A stretch of 22,984 bases of DNA, taken from Methanomassiliicoccales archaeon (GTDB lineage: Archaea > Thermoplasmatota > Thermoplasmata > Methanomassiliicoccales > UBA472). Under the pieces are notes generated by a model that had not been told where the DNA came from, searched no databases, and saw only the letters and a list, made by a program, of their open reading frames with translations. This document shows positions 1-6,227 of this stretch, one piece after another (within the stretch, counting starts at the first letter, position 1; every line of letters begins with the position of its first letter). The stretch is from contig JAJRAL010000014.1 in NCBI GenBank assembly GCA_028679935.1, positions 1 to 22,984 on the forward strand. Reading direction: 5' to 3'. Position numbers and translations under genes: made by a program.

Positions 1-96
1 ACCGGAGTGTCCGCTTCAAAGCATTCCTTCTAGGTATATCTTTCGAAAGCCCCTTCATAAAATCCAGACTGGTCATTTGAAAATGGGAAAAGAGAT

Positions 97-117
97 TAAA
101 AGGCCGCAGGAGCGGCC
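97..117 (-). terminator. Hairpin-plus-T-run terminator after the UroD/zinc-ribbon operon
   Basis: Read on the minus strand, a perfect 6-bp stem GGCCGC / GCGGCC (102-107 with 112-117) closed by a 4-base loop is followed at once by TTTTAA and further T-rich sequence. It lies 12 bases after the stop of the zinc-ribbon gene. The stem followed by T-run matches an intrinsic-type terminator and marks the end of the two-gene operon. Confidence 0.75.
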
Positions 118-129
118 CGCTGGAATTGT

Positions 130-594
130 TTATGCCTTCTTCTTCTCGAAGAGGCCCTCGGCGGCTGCCAGGGTCTTTGTGGCGAGATATTCCTCGACCC
201 AAGCGTCGTTGCACTTCGGGCACACGATCGCGGGACCGTTCCTGGTGACGTTCATATACGTCATCTCGGAGGTTCCAGCCTTGGTGAGTTCGCCGCAGTT
301 CGCGCAGGTCCACTCTGTGTTCTCCCCGGCGTTGACAATTTTGCCAAGCACCATACGGTGGGAGTACGCCGAGGTGACGTTCGCGTGCGACTTGAGGATG
401 CCCTTCTCGAGATTGTAGTCGGCGTAGATGGTCACGTTGTTGATCGTCTTCTTGGCCAGGGTTCTCCCCGTGGCCTTGTTGATGACCTTCTTGTTCGCCG
501 ACTCGGCTGTCTTGACGACGTCCTGGACGTCGGCCTCCTTTAGGCCCCTCTTGCCGAGCAACTCCTTGACTGCATCTGTCTTAACGTCTACCAT
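130..594 (-). CDS. Small zinc-ribbon / putative redox protein encoded with a UroD-type methyltransferase
   Basis: A 154-residue soluble protein. The start is the ATG at 594, preceded by GGTGAG at good spacing; a longer reading would run into the upstream gene. The C-terminal third holds two CxxC pairs (C97/C100 in CANC and C125/C128 in CPKC), the layout of a zinc ribbon or a small dithiol redox site, and ends in a lysine-rich tail. The middle has an aromatic-rich stretch leading to a YSHRM motif near residues 77-81. From memory this arrangement resembles small redox proteins of the DUF7479 / DVU_1557 type found beside methyl- and CoA-metabolism genes in anaerobes; I hold that assignment loosely. 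It lies 10 bases downstream of the UroD-family gene on the same strand, so the two are probably co-expressed and may act together, for instance in handling a corrinoid or a metal. The function is not known. Confidence 0.8.
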   Translation of the reverse strand: MVDVKTDAVKELLGKRGLKEADVQDVVKTAESANKKVINKATGRTLAKKTINNVTIYADYNLEKGILKSHANVTSAYSHRMVLGKIVNAGENTEWTCANCGELTKAGTSEMTYMNVTRNGPAIVCPKCNDAWVEEYLATKTLAAAEGLFEKKKA

Positions 595-604
595 TTGGCT
601 CACC

Positions 605-1723
605 TCACCATGTCCCGTAGGTACCGAAGTCCCTCGCCGCATTCACCATGGCAAGCATGTTGCCTGGTAGTGTGTACGGCGGGCATTCGCAGGCGTTACC
701 TAGGATGTAGCCCTTCGCAGCATCACGGCCTCCCAGCAACTGTTCCTTGGCCTGGTTGTAGACCGCCATCGGGTTCGGGTTGATCATGAGCTTGGTGTCG
801 ACCGATCCCATGCACGTCGCCCTCGATGCGAACTCGTCCTTCAGCAGTTTGGACGGGAAGACGTTCTTCCCCTTGTAGCCAACATGGAACACCGTGAACG
901 GAGACCAAATCAGCCCGTCCTTGAAGAGCTTGTAGTCCGTATCGTGGTTACCACATAGGTGGTAGAACACCTGCGGACCGGCACCCTTCCTGAAGCATTG
1001 GTCGACGTAGTAGTGCATCGACTTGACGGAGAACTCATTGACCGTCTCGTCGGCGAAGATGTCGTTGTTGGCCAGCACTGACCCGACGATCAGCATCGCC
1101 ATGCCGTACTTGTCAGCAAGTCCGGCCGCACCGTTGACCGAGGTGTCGGTGTAGATCCTCACCAGCTTCTTCGCCGCTTCTGGCTCCGTGAAGGTCCACA
1201 TGATGAAGTTCTCCACCCCGCAGAGCTCGGCCGCCGCGCCGACCAGGTCGAAACCGTATGAGATCGGCACCAGAGTCATCGGCAGGTTCTTCTGCACGTA
1301 CTCATAGAGGCGGTAGAACTCCTGTTGTGTGAAGTTCTTCTTCAGCTCTTCCTTGTCCATCACCCTGAGCTTGTCAACGTCGGCCGGTTCCTTCAGAATC
1401 GGTGCTACGGGAATAGGCGGCAAGGTCTCCTTGTACTGTAGTTTCATTCCTAGCTCCCGGACCCACGGCATCGAGTAGAACCAGTGCGTCACTGGCAATA
1501 GGTCATACAACTGCGAAATATAGCCGACGCAGTGTATTCCCAACTCAGGCTTTTCATAGAAGTCCCTGATCGTGTACCCACACGCGACGGCCGCATGCGA
1601 CAATATGATCGGGTCGCAGTCGATGCGGTCATGCGGGTTGTCCACGAAGGGGCTTGCGAACCGCTTAGTGGCGTTTCCGTGCCACTTTGTATTCACTGGC
1701 GGAAACATCTCTTCGTAGCCCAT
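605..1723 (-). CDS. Uroporphyrinogen decarboxylase-family (MtbA/MtaA-like) methyltransferase
   Basis: A 372-residue cytosolic protein of the UroD/COG0407 superfamily. The C-terminal half carries the zinc-site signature of corrinoid-dependent methyltransferases, H255-x-C257 (YHLCGN) followed about 90 residues later by C345 in NACECPP, rather than features specific to heme synthesis. No heme-pathway gene is nearby. In family members such as MtaA/MtbA the zinc activates a thiol, usually coenzyme M, to accept a methyl group from a methylcobalamin protein. The acceptor and donor here are unknown because no corrinoid protein is encoded in the window. The start is the ATG at 1723 with GGGGAT upstream and a TATA element about 35 bases away. 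It is the first gene of a two-gene operon with the zinc-ribbon protein. The family call is firm; the substrate is open. Confidence 0.85.
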   Translation of the reverse strand: MGYEEMFPPVNTKWHGNATKRFASPFVDNPHDRIDCDPIILSHAAVACGYTIRDFYEKPELGIHCVGYISQLYDLLPVTHWFYSMPWVRELGMKLQYKETLPPIPVAPILKEPADVDKLRVMDKEELKKNFTQQEFYRLYEYVQKNLPMTLVPISYGFDLVGAAAELCGVENFIMWTFTEPEAAKKLVRIYTDTSVNGAAGLADKYGMAMLIVGSVLANNDIFADETVNEFSVKSMHYYVDQCFRKGAGPQVFYHLCGNHDTDYKLFKDGLIWSPFTVFHVGYKGKNVFPSKLLKDEFASRATCMGSVDTKLMINPNPMAVYNQAKEQLLGGRDAAKGYILGNACECPPYTLPGNMLAMVNAARDFGTYGTW

Positions 1724-1753
1724 TAGGAATCCCCGGCTAAGGAGTGCCTTGTC

Positions 1754-1764
1754 GATATATAACT
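1754..1764 (-). promoter_or_regulatory. TATA box for the UroD-family operon
   Basis: The minus strand reads AGTTATATATC about 31-41 bases upstream of the ATG at 1723, in an otherwise GC-rich genome. The position fits an archaeal TATA box giving a leader of roughly ten bases. Confidence 0.6.
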
Positions 1765-1780
1765 CTTATCCTGGCTGACT

Positions 1781-1835
1781 TGAAACAACGTTTCATCACG
1801 GAGGGTATAAGGGCGTTAATGCGAGACATTGTCTC
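1781..1835. promoter_or_regulatory. Two short dyads upstream of the UroD-family promoter
   Basis: TGAAAC-AAC-GTTTCA (1781-1795, perfect 6-bp arms) and GAGAC-ATT-GTCTC (1823-1835, perfect 5-bp arms) share a 3-base spacer and have centres 41 bases apart, about four helical turns. The first lies roughly 17 bases upstream of the TATA box, a usual place for an archaeal activator. The rest of the 250-base gap 1724-1973 shows no convincing gene. Confidence 0.4.
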
Positions 1836-1955
1836 CCACTTTGGCCAATCTTATGTGATGTGTTGCGCAAAAGCGGTACAATGTTGCATCCTCGTTCGTC
1901 GAATCTTCCGCAAACATCTGGGTAAGGGGTGTTAAGTCCGACAGATCGAAAGCCT

Positions 1956-1970
1956 CGCGGTCGCTCCGCG
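1956..1970 (-). terminator. Possible weak hairpin after the zinc-type importer operon
   Basis: A 5-bp all-GC stem CGCGG / CCGCG with a 5-base loop lies 4 bases past the stop of the permease gene. There is no good T-run after it, so it is only a candidate transcript end. Confidence 0.3.
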
Positions 1971-1973
1971 CCG

Positions 1974-2882
1974 CTACTCCTCGGGCTTGTTCCGCGCCTC
2001 CGCCGAACCGGGCGCAAGATCATCGTCGGGATAGTCGCAGGTCGAAGAGGGCGCCATCTGCCTCGACCTCCTGACGACGCGCTTGAAGACAACGCAGACG
2101 GCGAAGACGGCCATGGATATCAGCACGATCGCGCCGCCGCTTGCGACATCAACCGCGAACGAGACTAGCAGTCCGAGGACGACGGAGAACAATCCTAGCA
2201 CGATCGCCGCCAAGAGCGTCCTCCGGAACGAGTGCGAGAACTGCATCGCCGACGCCGCAGGCGTGATGAGCAGTGCCGAGACTAGCAGGGTGCCGACGAT
2301 CTTGATCGAGACCACGACGGTCAAGGCGACGAGCACGTTGAAGGCGAACTCGAACTTGAGGACCGGGATACCGGAGAGCCTCGCGCCCTGCTGGTCGAAC
2401 GTCAGGTAGACGAGTTCTTTGTAGAAGATGATTACGAAAACGAGCACGACCGCGGTCAGGATTGAGATGAGAGCCAGGTCCTGAGAGGAGACGGTCAGGA
2501 TGGAGCCGAAGAGATACGCGAACAGGTCGACGTTGAACCCCCCAGCGATCGAGGCGAGGACGGCGCCGAACGCCAGTCCGAAGGAGAACATCAGGCCGAT
2601 CGCCGTCTCGGAATACACGATCTTGCGGCTGTTCAGAATGTAGATGATGAACGTGCCCAGCAGCGCGAGCAGTAGGGCGGTGTAAAGCGGATAGATGGCG
2701 AGGAAGAGACCGAGCGCGATGCCTCCGAACGACAGGTGCGCGATCCCTTCGCCGATGAGCGAGGAGCGTCGGAGGACGATGAAGACGCCGAGGACGGAGC
2801 AAAGCAGCGCGGCGCACACCCCTCCGAGGTAGGCCCTGACGAAGAAGTCGTACTGGAAGATCCAGAAGATGTCGGCTGCCAT
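1974..2882 (-). CDS. znuB: Zinc/manganese-type ABC transporter permease (ABC-3 family, ZnuB-like)
   Basis: A 302-residue integral membrane protein of the ABC-3 family, with repeated long hydrophobic segments from about residue 12 to 265 and a polar charged tail of about 35 residues. Family hallmarks include the N-terminal SSLIGEGIAHLSFGG segment and the later LLVSALLITPAASA segment, both conserved in ZnuB/MntB/TroC permeases. It forms the membrane channel for a metal ion delivered by the binding protein and driven by the ATPase encoded just upstream. The ATG at 2882 lies one base after the ATPase stop and has an AGGGGAT ribosome site inside the end of that gene, so translation is probably coupled. 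The gene symbol reflects the class; zinc versus manganese cannot be settled from the permease. Confidence 0.9.
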   Translation of the reverse strand: MAADIFWIFQYDFFVRAYLGGVCAALLCSVLGVFIVLRRSSLIGEGIAHLSFGGIALGLFLAIYPLYTALLLALLGTFIIYILNSRKIVYSETAIGLMFSFGLAFGAVLASIAGGFNVDLFAYLFGSILTVSSQDLALISILTAVVLVFVIIFYKELVYLTFDQQGARLSGIPVLKFEFAFNVLVALTVVVSIKIVGTLLVSALLITPAASAMQFSHSFRRTLLAAIVLGLFSVVLGLLVSFAVDVASGGAIVLISMAVFAVCVVFKRVVRRSRQMAPSSTCDYPDDDLAPGSAEARNKPEE

Positions 2883-2883
2883 C

Positions 2884-3654
2884 TTAGATCCCCTGACAGG
2901 ACTCGTGGTCGTGATGGAAGATGAAGGTGAAGTGATGCCCGTACGCCTCCCGCAGGATCGGCGTCGGATCGGTCGTCGGCGTGATGTCGGTGACGTAGAC
3001 CTTGCGGTTGACGACCGCCAGCTTGTTCGCCTGGCACATGACGCCGCTGAGGTCGTGCGAGACCGTCAGGATCGTCATCTCCTCCTTGCTCCTGAGGTGC
3101 CGCAGGATCTGGACGAACTGGTCCTGGATGCAGATGTCGAGCCCGGCCGCCGCCTCGTCGAGGATCAGGAGCCTGGGCTTCTTGACGAGAGCGCGGGCGA
3201 TGAATATCCGCTGCTTCTGTCCCCCGGAGAGCTCGCTGATCTTCCTGTCCGCGAGGCCGCTCAGACCGACGGTCTTGATCGCGCTGTCGACGTCCTCCCA
3301 GTCCGATGCCTTGAGCAGGCGCCCCATGTTCGAACGCCTCACACAGCCCAGGGCCACGATCTCCCTGACCGTCGCTGGGAATATCGGGTCGAACTGGATG
3401 GCATTCTGCGAGACGTACCCGACCCGCTCGAACTCCTTGAACTCGCTGATGTCCTGGCCAAAGAGCCGGATGCTCCCGGTCGCTGCGGGCACGTTCCCCA
3501 GAATCGCGTTGAGAAGGGTGGTCTTGCCTCCGCCATTCGGGCCGACGATACCTACCACGTCGCCCTGGTTGACCTCTAGGTTCACTCCCTCCAGAACCGT
3601 TGAGTTGTCGAAGCGCACGGTGAGGTCCTTCACCTCCAGAACGGTCCCGTTCAC
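2884..3654 (-). CDS. znuC: Zinc/manganese-type ABC transporter ATPase (ZnuC-like)
   Basis: A 256-residue ABC ATPase. Walker A is GPNGGGKT (38-45), the signature LSGGQ is at 142-146, Walker B LLILDE is at 162-167 and the switch histidine is H200. The catalytic glutamate is present, but the usual P-T after it is A-A. The C-terminus ends in a histidine-rich stretch (H240, H241, H247, H248, H250), a feature of zinc-type ATPases and a possible metal sensor. The start is GTG at 3654 with GGAGGTGA just ahead; it overlaps the stop of the binding-protein gene by four bases. It powers the importer formed with the permease one base downstream. Confidence 0.92.
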   Translation of the reverse strand: MNGTVLEVKDLTVRFDNSTVLEGVNLEVNQGDVVGIVGPNGGGKTTLLNAILGNVPAATGSIRLFGQDISEFKEFERVGYVSQNAIQFDPIFPATVREIVALGCVRRSNMGRLLKASDWEDVDSAIKTVGLSGLADRKISELSGGQKQRIFIARALVKKPRLLILDEAAAGLDICIQDQFVQILRHLRSKEEMTILTVSHDLSGVMCQANKLAVVNRKVYVTDITPTTDPTPILREAYGHHFTFIFHHDHESCQGI

Positions 3655-4574
3655 GAGGTCACCTCCAGCCCGATCCTCAGTTCAGCGAGGTTTGTATACA
3701 TGATCTGGAAGTAGTCCATTCCGGCGTGCACCCCGCTCCTGCCGTGGATCCCGTCGAGGACGAGGACCTGCGCACCCGTCTCCGCCGCGATCGTCCTGAC
3801 CACGGCGTCGGAGAACACCGGCTCACTGAACACATAATGGAGGCCGAGCGACCTGACGAGGTTGGTGAGCGCGGCGAGATCGGCCGGGCTCGGCTCCTGG
3901 TCCGCGGAGATTCCGACCGCCGCGTGCGCATCGAGCCCGTAGCGGAATGCGAGGTAGTCGAAGCCCTCGTGCGTCGTCACGAAATCGTTCTTCGTCCGGT
4001 TCTGGAGTCCGACCCGGAAGTCGTGATCGAGCGCGTCGAGCCTCGCGTCGAGCGCCGCGGCATTGCTCTCGAAGTACGTCGCGTTCGTCGGGTTGGCCCT
4101 GATCAGGCCCCGGAGGATGTTCTCGACCTGCACCTTGGCGCTCAGAGGATCAAGCCAGAAGTGCGGATCGAGCCTGTTGCCGTTGGCGGTCGTGACAGAC
4201 AGGTTGGTACTGGTATCGACGAAGACTATCGAGTCTCGGTGCGCCAGCGAAGAGATGAAGTTGTCTGCCCACGGCTCGAAGCCGGCGCCGTTGTAGATGA
4301 AGACTGACGCCCGGTCCGTCCGGAGCAGGTCCGATGGACGGGGCTCCCATGCATGCGGTTCCGCGTTGTCGGGCATGAGCTGGATCACGTCGACCCTATC
4401 CCCCCCGATCTGCTCGGCGAAGTAAGCAAGTGGATAGAACGTCGCCACGACCTGAGGCTTGCCAGCGATGGCGGACGGGGCCGCGAGCAGTGAGAAGCTG
4501 AGCGCTCCGCCTAGGACGACGATGAGCGACAGTGTCAATGCCATGATAACGTCACGGAGCCCGGAAGACCGCAT
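3651..4574 (-). CDS. znuA: Periplasmic-type zinc/manganese-binding lipoprotein-like solute-binding protein (ZnuA-like)
   Basis: A 307-residue cluster 9 (TroA-type) solute-binding protein. A hydrophobic N-terminal segment (about residues 9-33) ending in A-x-A suggests secretion or membrane anchoring; there is no lipobox cysteine. Candidate metal ligands follow the family order: H74 (AEPHAWEPRPSD), H138 (DPHFWLDP), H202 (TTHEGFDYL) and an acidic residue near D274 (LDGIHG). Three histidines favour zinc over manganese. The acidic His-rich loop of many ZnuA proteins is absent. It is the first gene of the three-gene operon. The promoter has a TATA element only about 26-33 bases before the ATG and no ribosome site, so the mRNA is probably leaderless or nearly so. 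Metal-dependent repression is likely given the repeated elements around the TATA box. Confidence 0.9.
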   Translation of the reverse strand: MRSSGLRDVIMALTLSLIVVLGGALSFSLLAAPSAIAGKPQVVATFYPLAYFAEQIGGDRVDVIQLMPDNAEPHAWEPRPSDLLRTDRASVFIYNGAGFEPWADNFISSLAHRDSIVFVDTSTNLSVTTANGNRLDPHFWLDPLSAKVQVENILRGLIRANPTNATYFESNAAALDARLDALDHDFRVGLQNRTKNDFVTTHEGFDYLAFRYGLDAHAAVGISADQEPSPADLAALTNLVRSLGLHYVFSEPVFSDAVVRTIAAETGAQVLVLDGIHGRSGVHAGMDYFQIMYTNLAELRIGLEVTS

Positions 4575-4586
4575 CTTCTTCTTCGA

Positions 4587-4619
4587 TTGTTATTAACATT
4601 TATATCATTTGTTATTAAC
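4587..4619 (-). promoter_or_regulatory. Promoter of the metal importer: TATA flanked by two 11-base repeats
   Basis: TTGTTATTAAC occurs at 4587-4597 and again at 4609-4619, 22 bases apart (about two helical turns), on the same face. Each is a near palindrome (GTTA-T-TAAC). Between them the minus strand reads GATATAAA (4600-4607), a TATA box set 26-33 bases before the start codon. A regulator bound at both copies would cover the TATA box on each side, as expected for a metal-responsive repressor. Confidence 0.65.
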
Positions 4620-4671
4620 TACTCGCCATCCAGATATAAGGGATATAATAAGGAACGACTGCCTGGCCGGC

Positions 4672-6051
4672 TCACTTCTCCATCTGACGCTCCACTGGGA
4701 ACCCCTGAGCCTCCCAGCCGGATACGCCCCCGAGCACGATCGCTACGTCGTCGTAACCGTTCCTCTCGAGGATGCTCGCGGCGATGCTTCCCCGTAGGCC
4801 CACGCTGCACATCGATGCGACCGGTCGATCCCTCGGGATGCGTGACGCTTGCTTCTCGACGTCCCCGACGAAGATGTTCGTCGCGTTGGCCAGGTGCACC
4901 TCGGCCCACTCCTTCCTGGGGCGGGGGTCGAGTATGAACACATTCATTCCTTCGTCGACCTGTGTCTTGAGCTCGGAGACGCCGACGACGGCCATGGACC
5001 TCAACTCCCTCCCTTGCCGGTACCATTCCACCATACCGCCCTTGAGGTAGCCTATTGTGGAATCGAACCCCATCCGCACCAGCATCCTCATGGCCCTCTC
5101 CACCTGACGATCGTCGTCCGTCACCAGCAGGATGTCCCGATCGGAGGGCAGGACTGCTCCGGCGTATGGAGCCAGACCGTCGAGCCATATGTTCAACGAA
5201 TCAGGGATGTGAGAGCCAGCCCAGCTGTGGGGCATCCTCACGTCCAGTACCAGCCCACCGGAGGCCACGGCCGCCGCGAACTCCCCAGGTGTCATCGATT
5301 TGGGAACTGGGACTCCTGACATCGGAACCCGGCGCGCCTGGTTCACGACCTCCATGCGGGAGAAGTAGGCTGGTATCTCGAGCCGCTCGGCCATCTTGTA
5401 GCGGACGAAGACCTCCTGGCTCATCCTCAACAAGGGATTCTGACGGCGTTCGATCCCGATCGTCGTCTCTGTCCTCTCACTGATGTCCCCTCCGCAGACG
5501 CTACCTGCGCCGTGCGCTGGCTTCACGATGCAGCCGTCATCGAGCCTGAGGAGGACAGAATGCAGACTGTCATACAGCAGGCCGGAGAGCCTCTCCCGTT
5601 CGCTCTCGCCAAGTAGATCGGTGCGGCCGACGTCCCCAACGAACAGGCAATCGCCGGTGAAGACGCTGACCGGCTCTTTGCCAGTCTCCCTGTCCCTGAG
5701 CGCATAGCATACGTGGTCGAGAGTGTGACCCGGCGTGTAGAGCGCTTCGAGTTCGACGTCCCCGAACGTGGTCTTCTCTTGGTCGCCGACCGTCTCGCCG
5801 TACTCGCGCGCGCTCCCGGGGCCATGGAGGACCCTCGCTCCGGTCCTCTCTGCCAGCTCGAGGGAGCCGACGACGTAGTCCTCGTTGCGGTGGGTCTCGA
5901 GCACGTGGGCGATGTTCATCCCCTCGCGGCGCGCCAGGTCCAGGTAGACCTCGCAATCCCGTCTGGGGTCGATGACGACCGCCGTCGTTCCGGAACCGAT
6001 GAAGTAGGAGTAGTGCGCCAGACCCTCCGATTCGACCCGTTCAACGATCAC
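4672..6051 (-). CDS. CstB-like persulfide dioxygenase-rhodanese fusion (MBL + inactive rhodanese + active rhodanese)
   Basis: A 459-residue soluble protein with three domains: metallo-beta-lactamase fold (about 1-240), a rhodanese-like domain (about 252-350) and a second rhodanese (about 355-455). In the MBL domain the usual HxHxDH is H54-R-N-E-D58-Y59, so the second and fourth metal positions are lost. The three residues that bind the single iron of ETHE1-type persulfide dioxygenases are kept: H54, H109 in TPGHT and D134 in TGD. H180 (PAHG) is also present. The first rhodanese has DDD where the catalytic cysteine should be; the second has C415 in CSVGLRGS. This order, and the inactive/active pairing, matches CstB, which oxidises persulfides and moves sulfane sulfur to form thiosulfate. 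The start is GTG at 6051 with GGTGAG upstream. A role in sulfide/persulfide detoxification is inferred from architecture. Confidence 0.85.
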   Translation of the reverse strand: MIVERVESEGLAHYSYFIGSGTTAVVIDPRRDCEVYLDLARREGMNIAHVLETHRNEDYVVGSLELAERTGARVLHGPGSAREYGETVGDQEKTTFGDVELEALYTPGHTLDHVCYALRDRETGKEPVSVFTGDCLFVGDVGRTDLLGESERERLSGLLYDSLHSVLLRLDDGCIVKPAHGAGSVCGGDISERTETTIGIERRQNPLLRMSQEVFVRYKMAERLEIPAYFSRMEVVNQARRVPMSGVPVPKSMTPGEFAAAVASGGLVLDVRMPHSWAGSHIPDSLNIWLDGLAPYAGAVLPSDRDILLVTDDDRQVERAMRMLVRMGFDSTIGYLKGGMVEWYRQGRELRSMAVVGVSELKTQVDEGMNVFILDPRPRKEWAEVHLANATNIFVGDVEKQASRIPRDRPVASMCSVGLRGSIAASILERNGYDDVAIVLGGVSGWEAQGFPVERQMEK

Positions 6052-6068
6052 TCATCTCACCAGCACGA

Positions 6069-6166
6069 CCGGCCGATGCCTTTCCATTCGACCTCCCCTG
6101 CTAAAAGCGTGTTGCCGGCGATGCCGGGCGGCCCCTGGAACCTTCCTAGACGGTCGAATCGGCCGG
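6069..6166. other. Imperfect inverted repeat in the gap between the CstB-like and radical SAM genes
   Basis: The 15-base GGTCGAATCGGCCGG at 6152-6166 is complementary to CCGGCCGAT (6069-6077) joined to TTCGACC (6087-6093), with nine extra bases in the left copy. The two genes diverge here, so this may be a shared control region or a remnant repeat. The remaining bases of the 176-base gap show only a weak CTAAAAG element at 6101-6107. Confidence 0.3.
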
Positions 6167-6227
6167 GAAAGGTTCAAGCGGCAGAAGGCCATGCACTCGC
6201 GGAAAGCCCGAGTAGGGGAGTGTCAGG

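Noticed and set aside
605..1723. Reading the UroD-family gene as hemE (heme biosynthesis)
   Set aside because: The HxC...C zinc motif and the zinc-ribbon neighbour fit corrinoid methyltransferases, and no tetrapyrrole genes are nearby.
1744..1935. Open frame of 63 codons on the plus strand in the gap upstream of the UroD gene
   Set aside because: It overlaps the minus-strand TATA box and dyads, has no ribosome site, and its product resembles no known family; codon use is unlike the neighbours.
2869..3579. Long plus-strand open frame opposite the ZnuC-like gene
   Set aside because: It is the antisense image of a clear ABC ATPase in GC-rich DNA; the predicted protein is a charged, low-complexity sequence without motifs.
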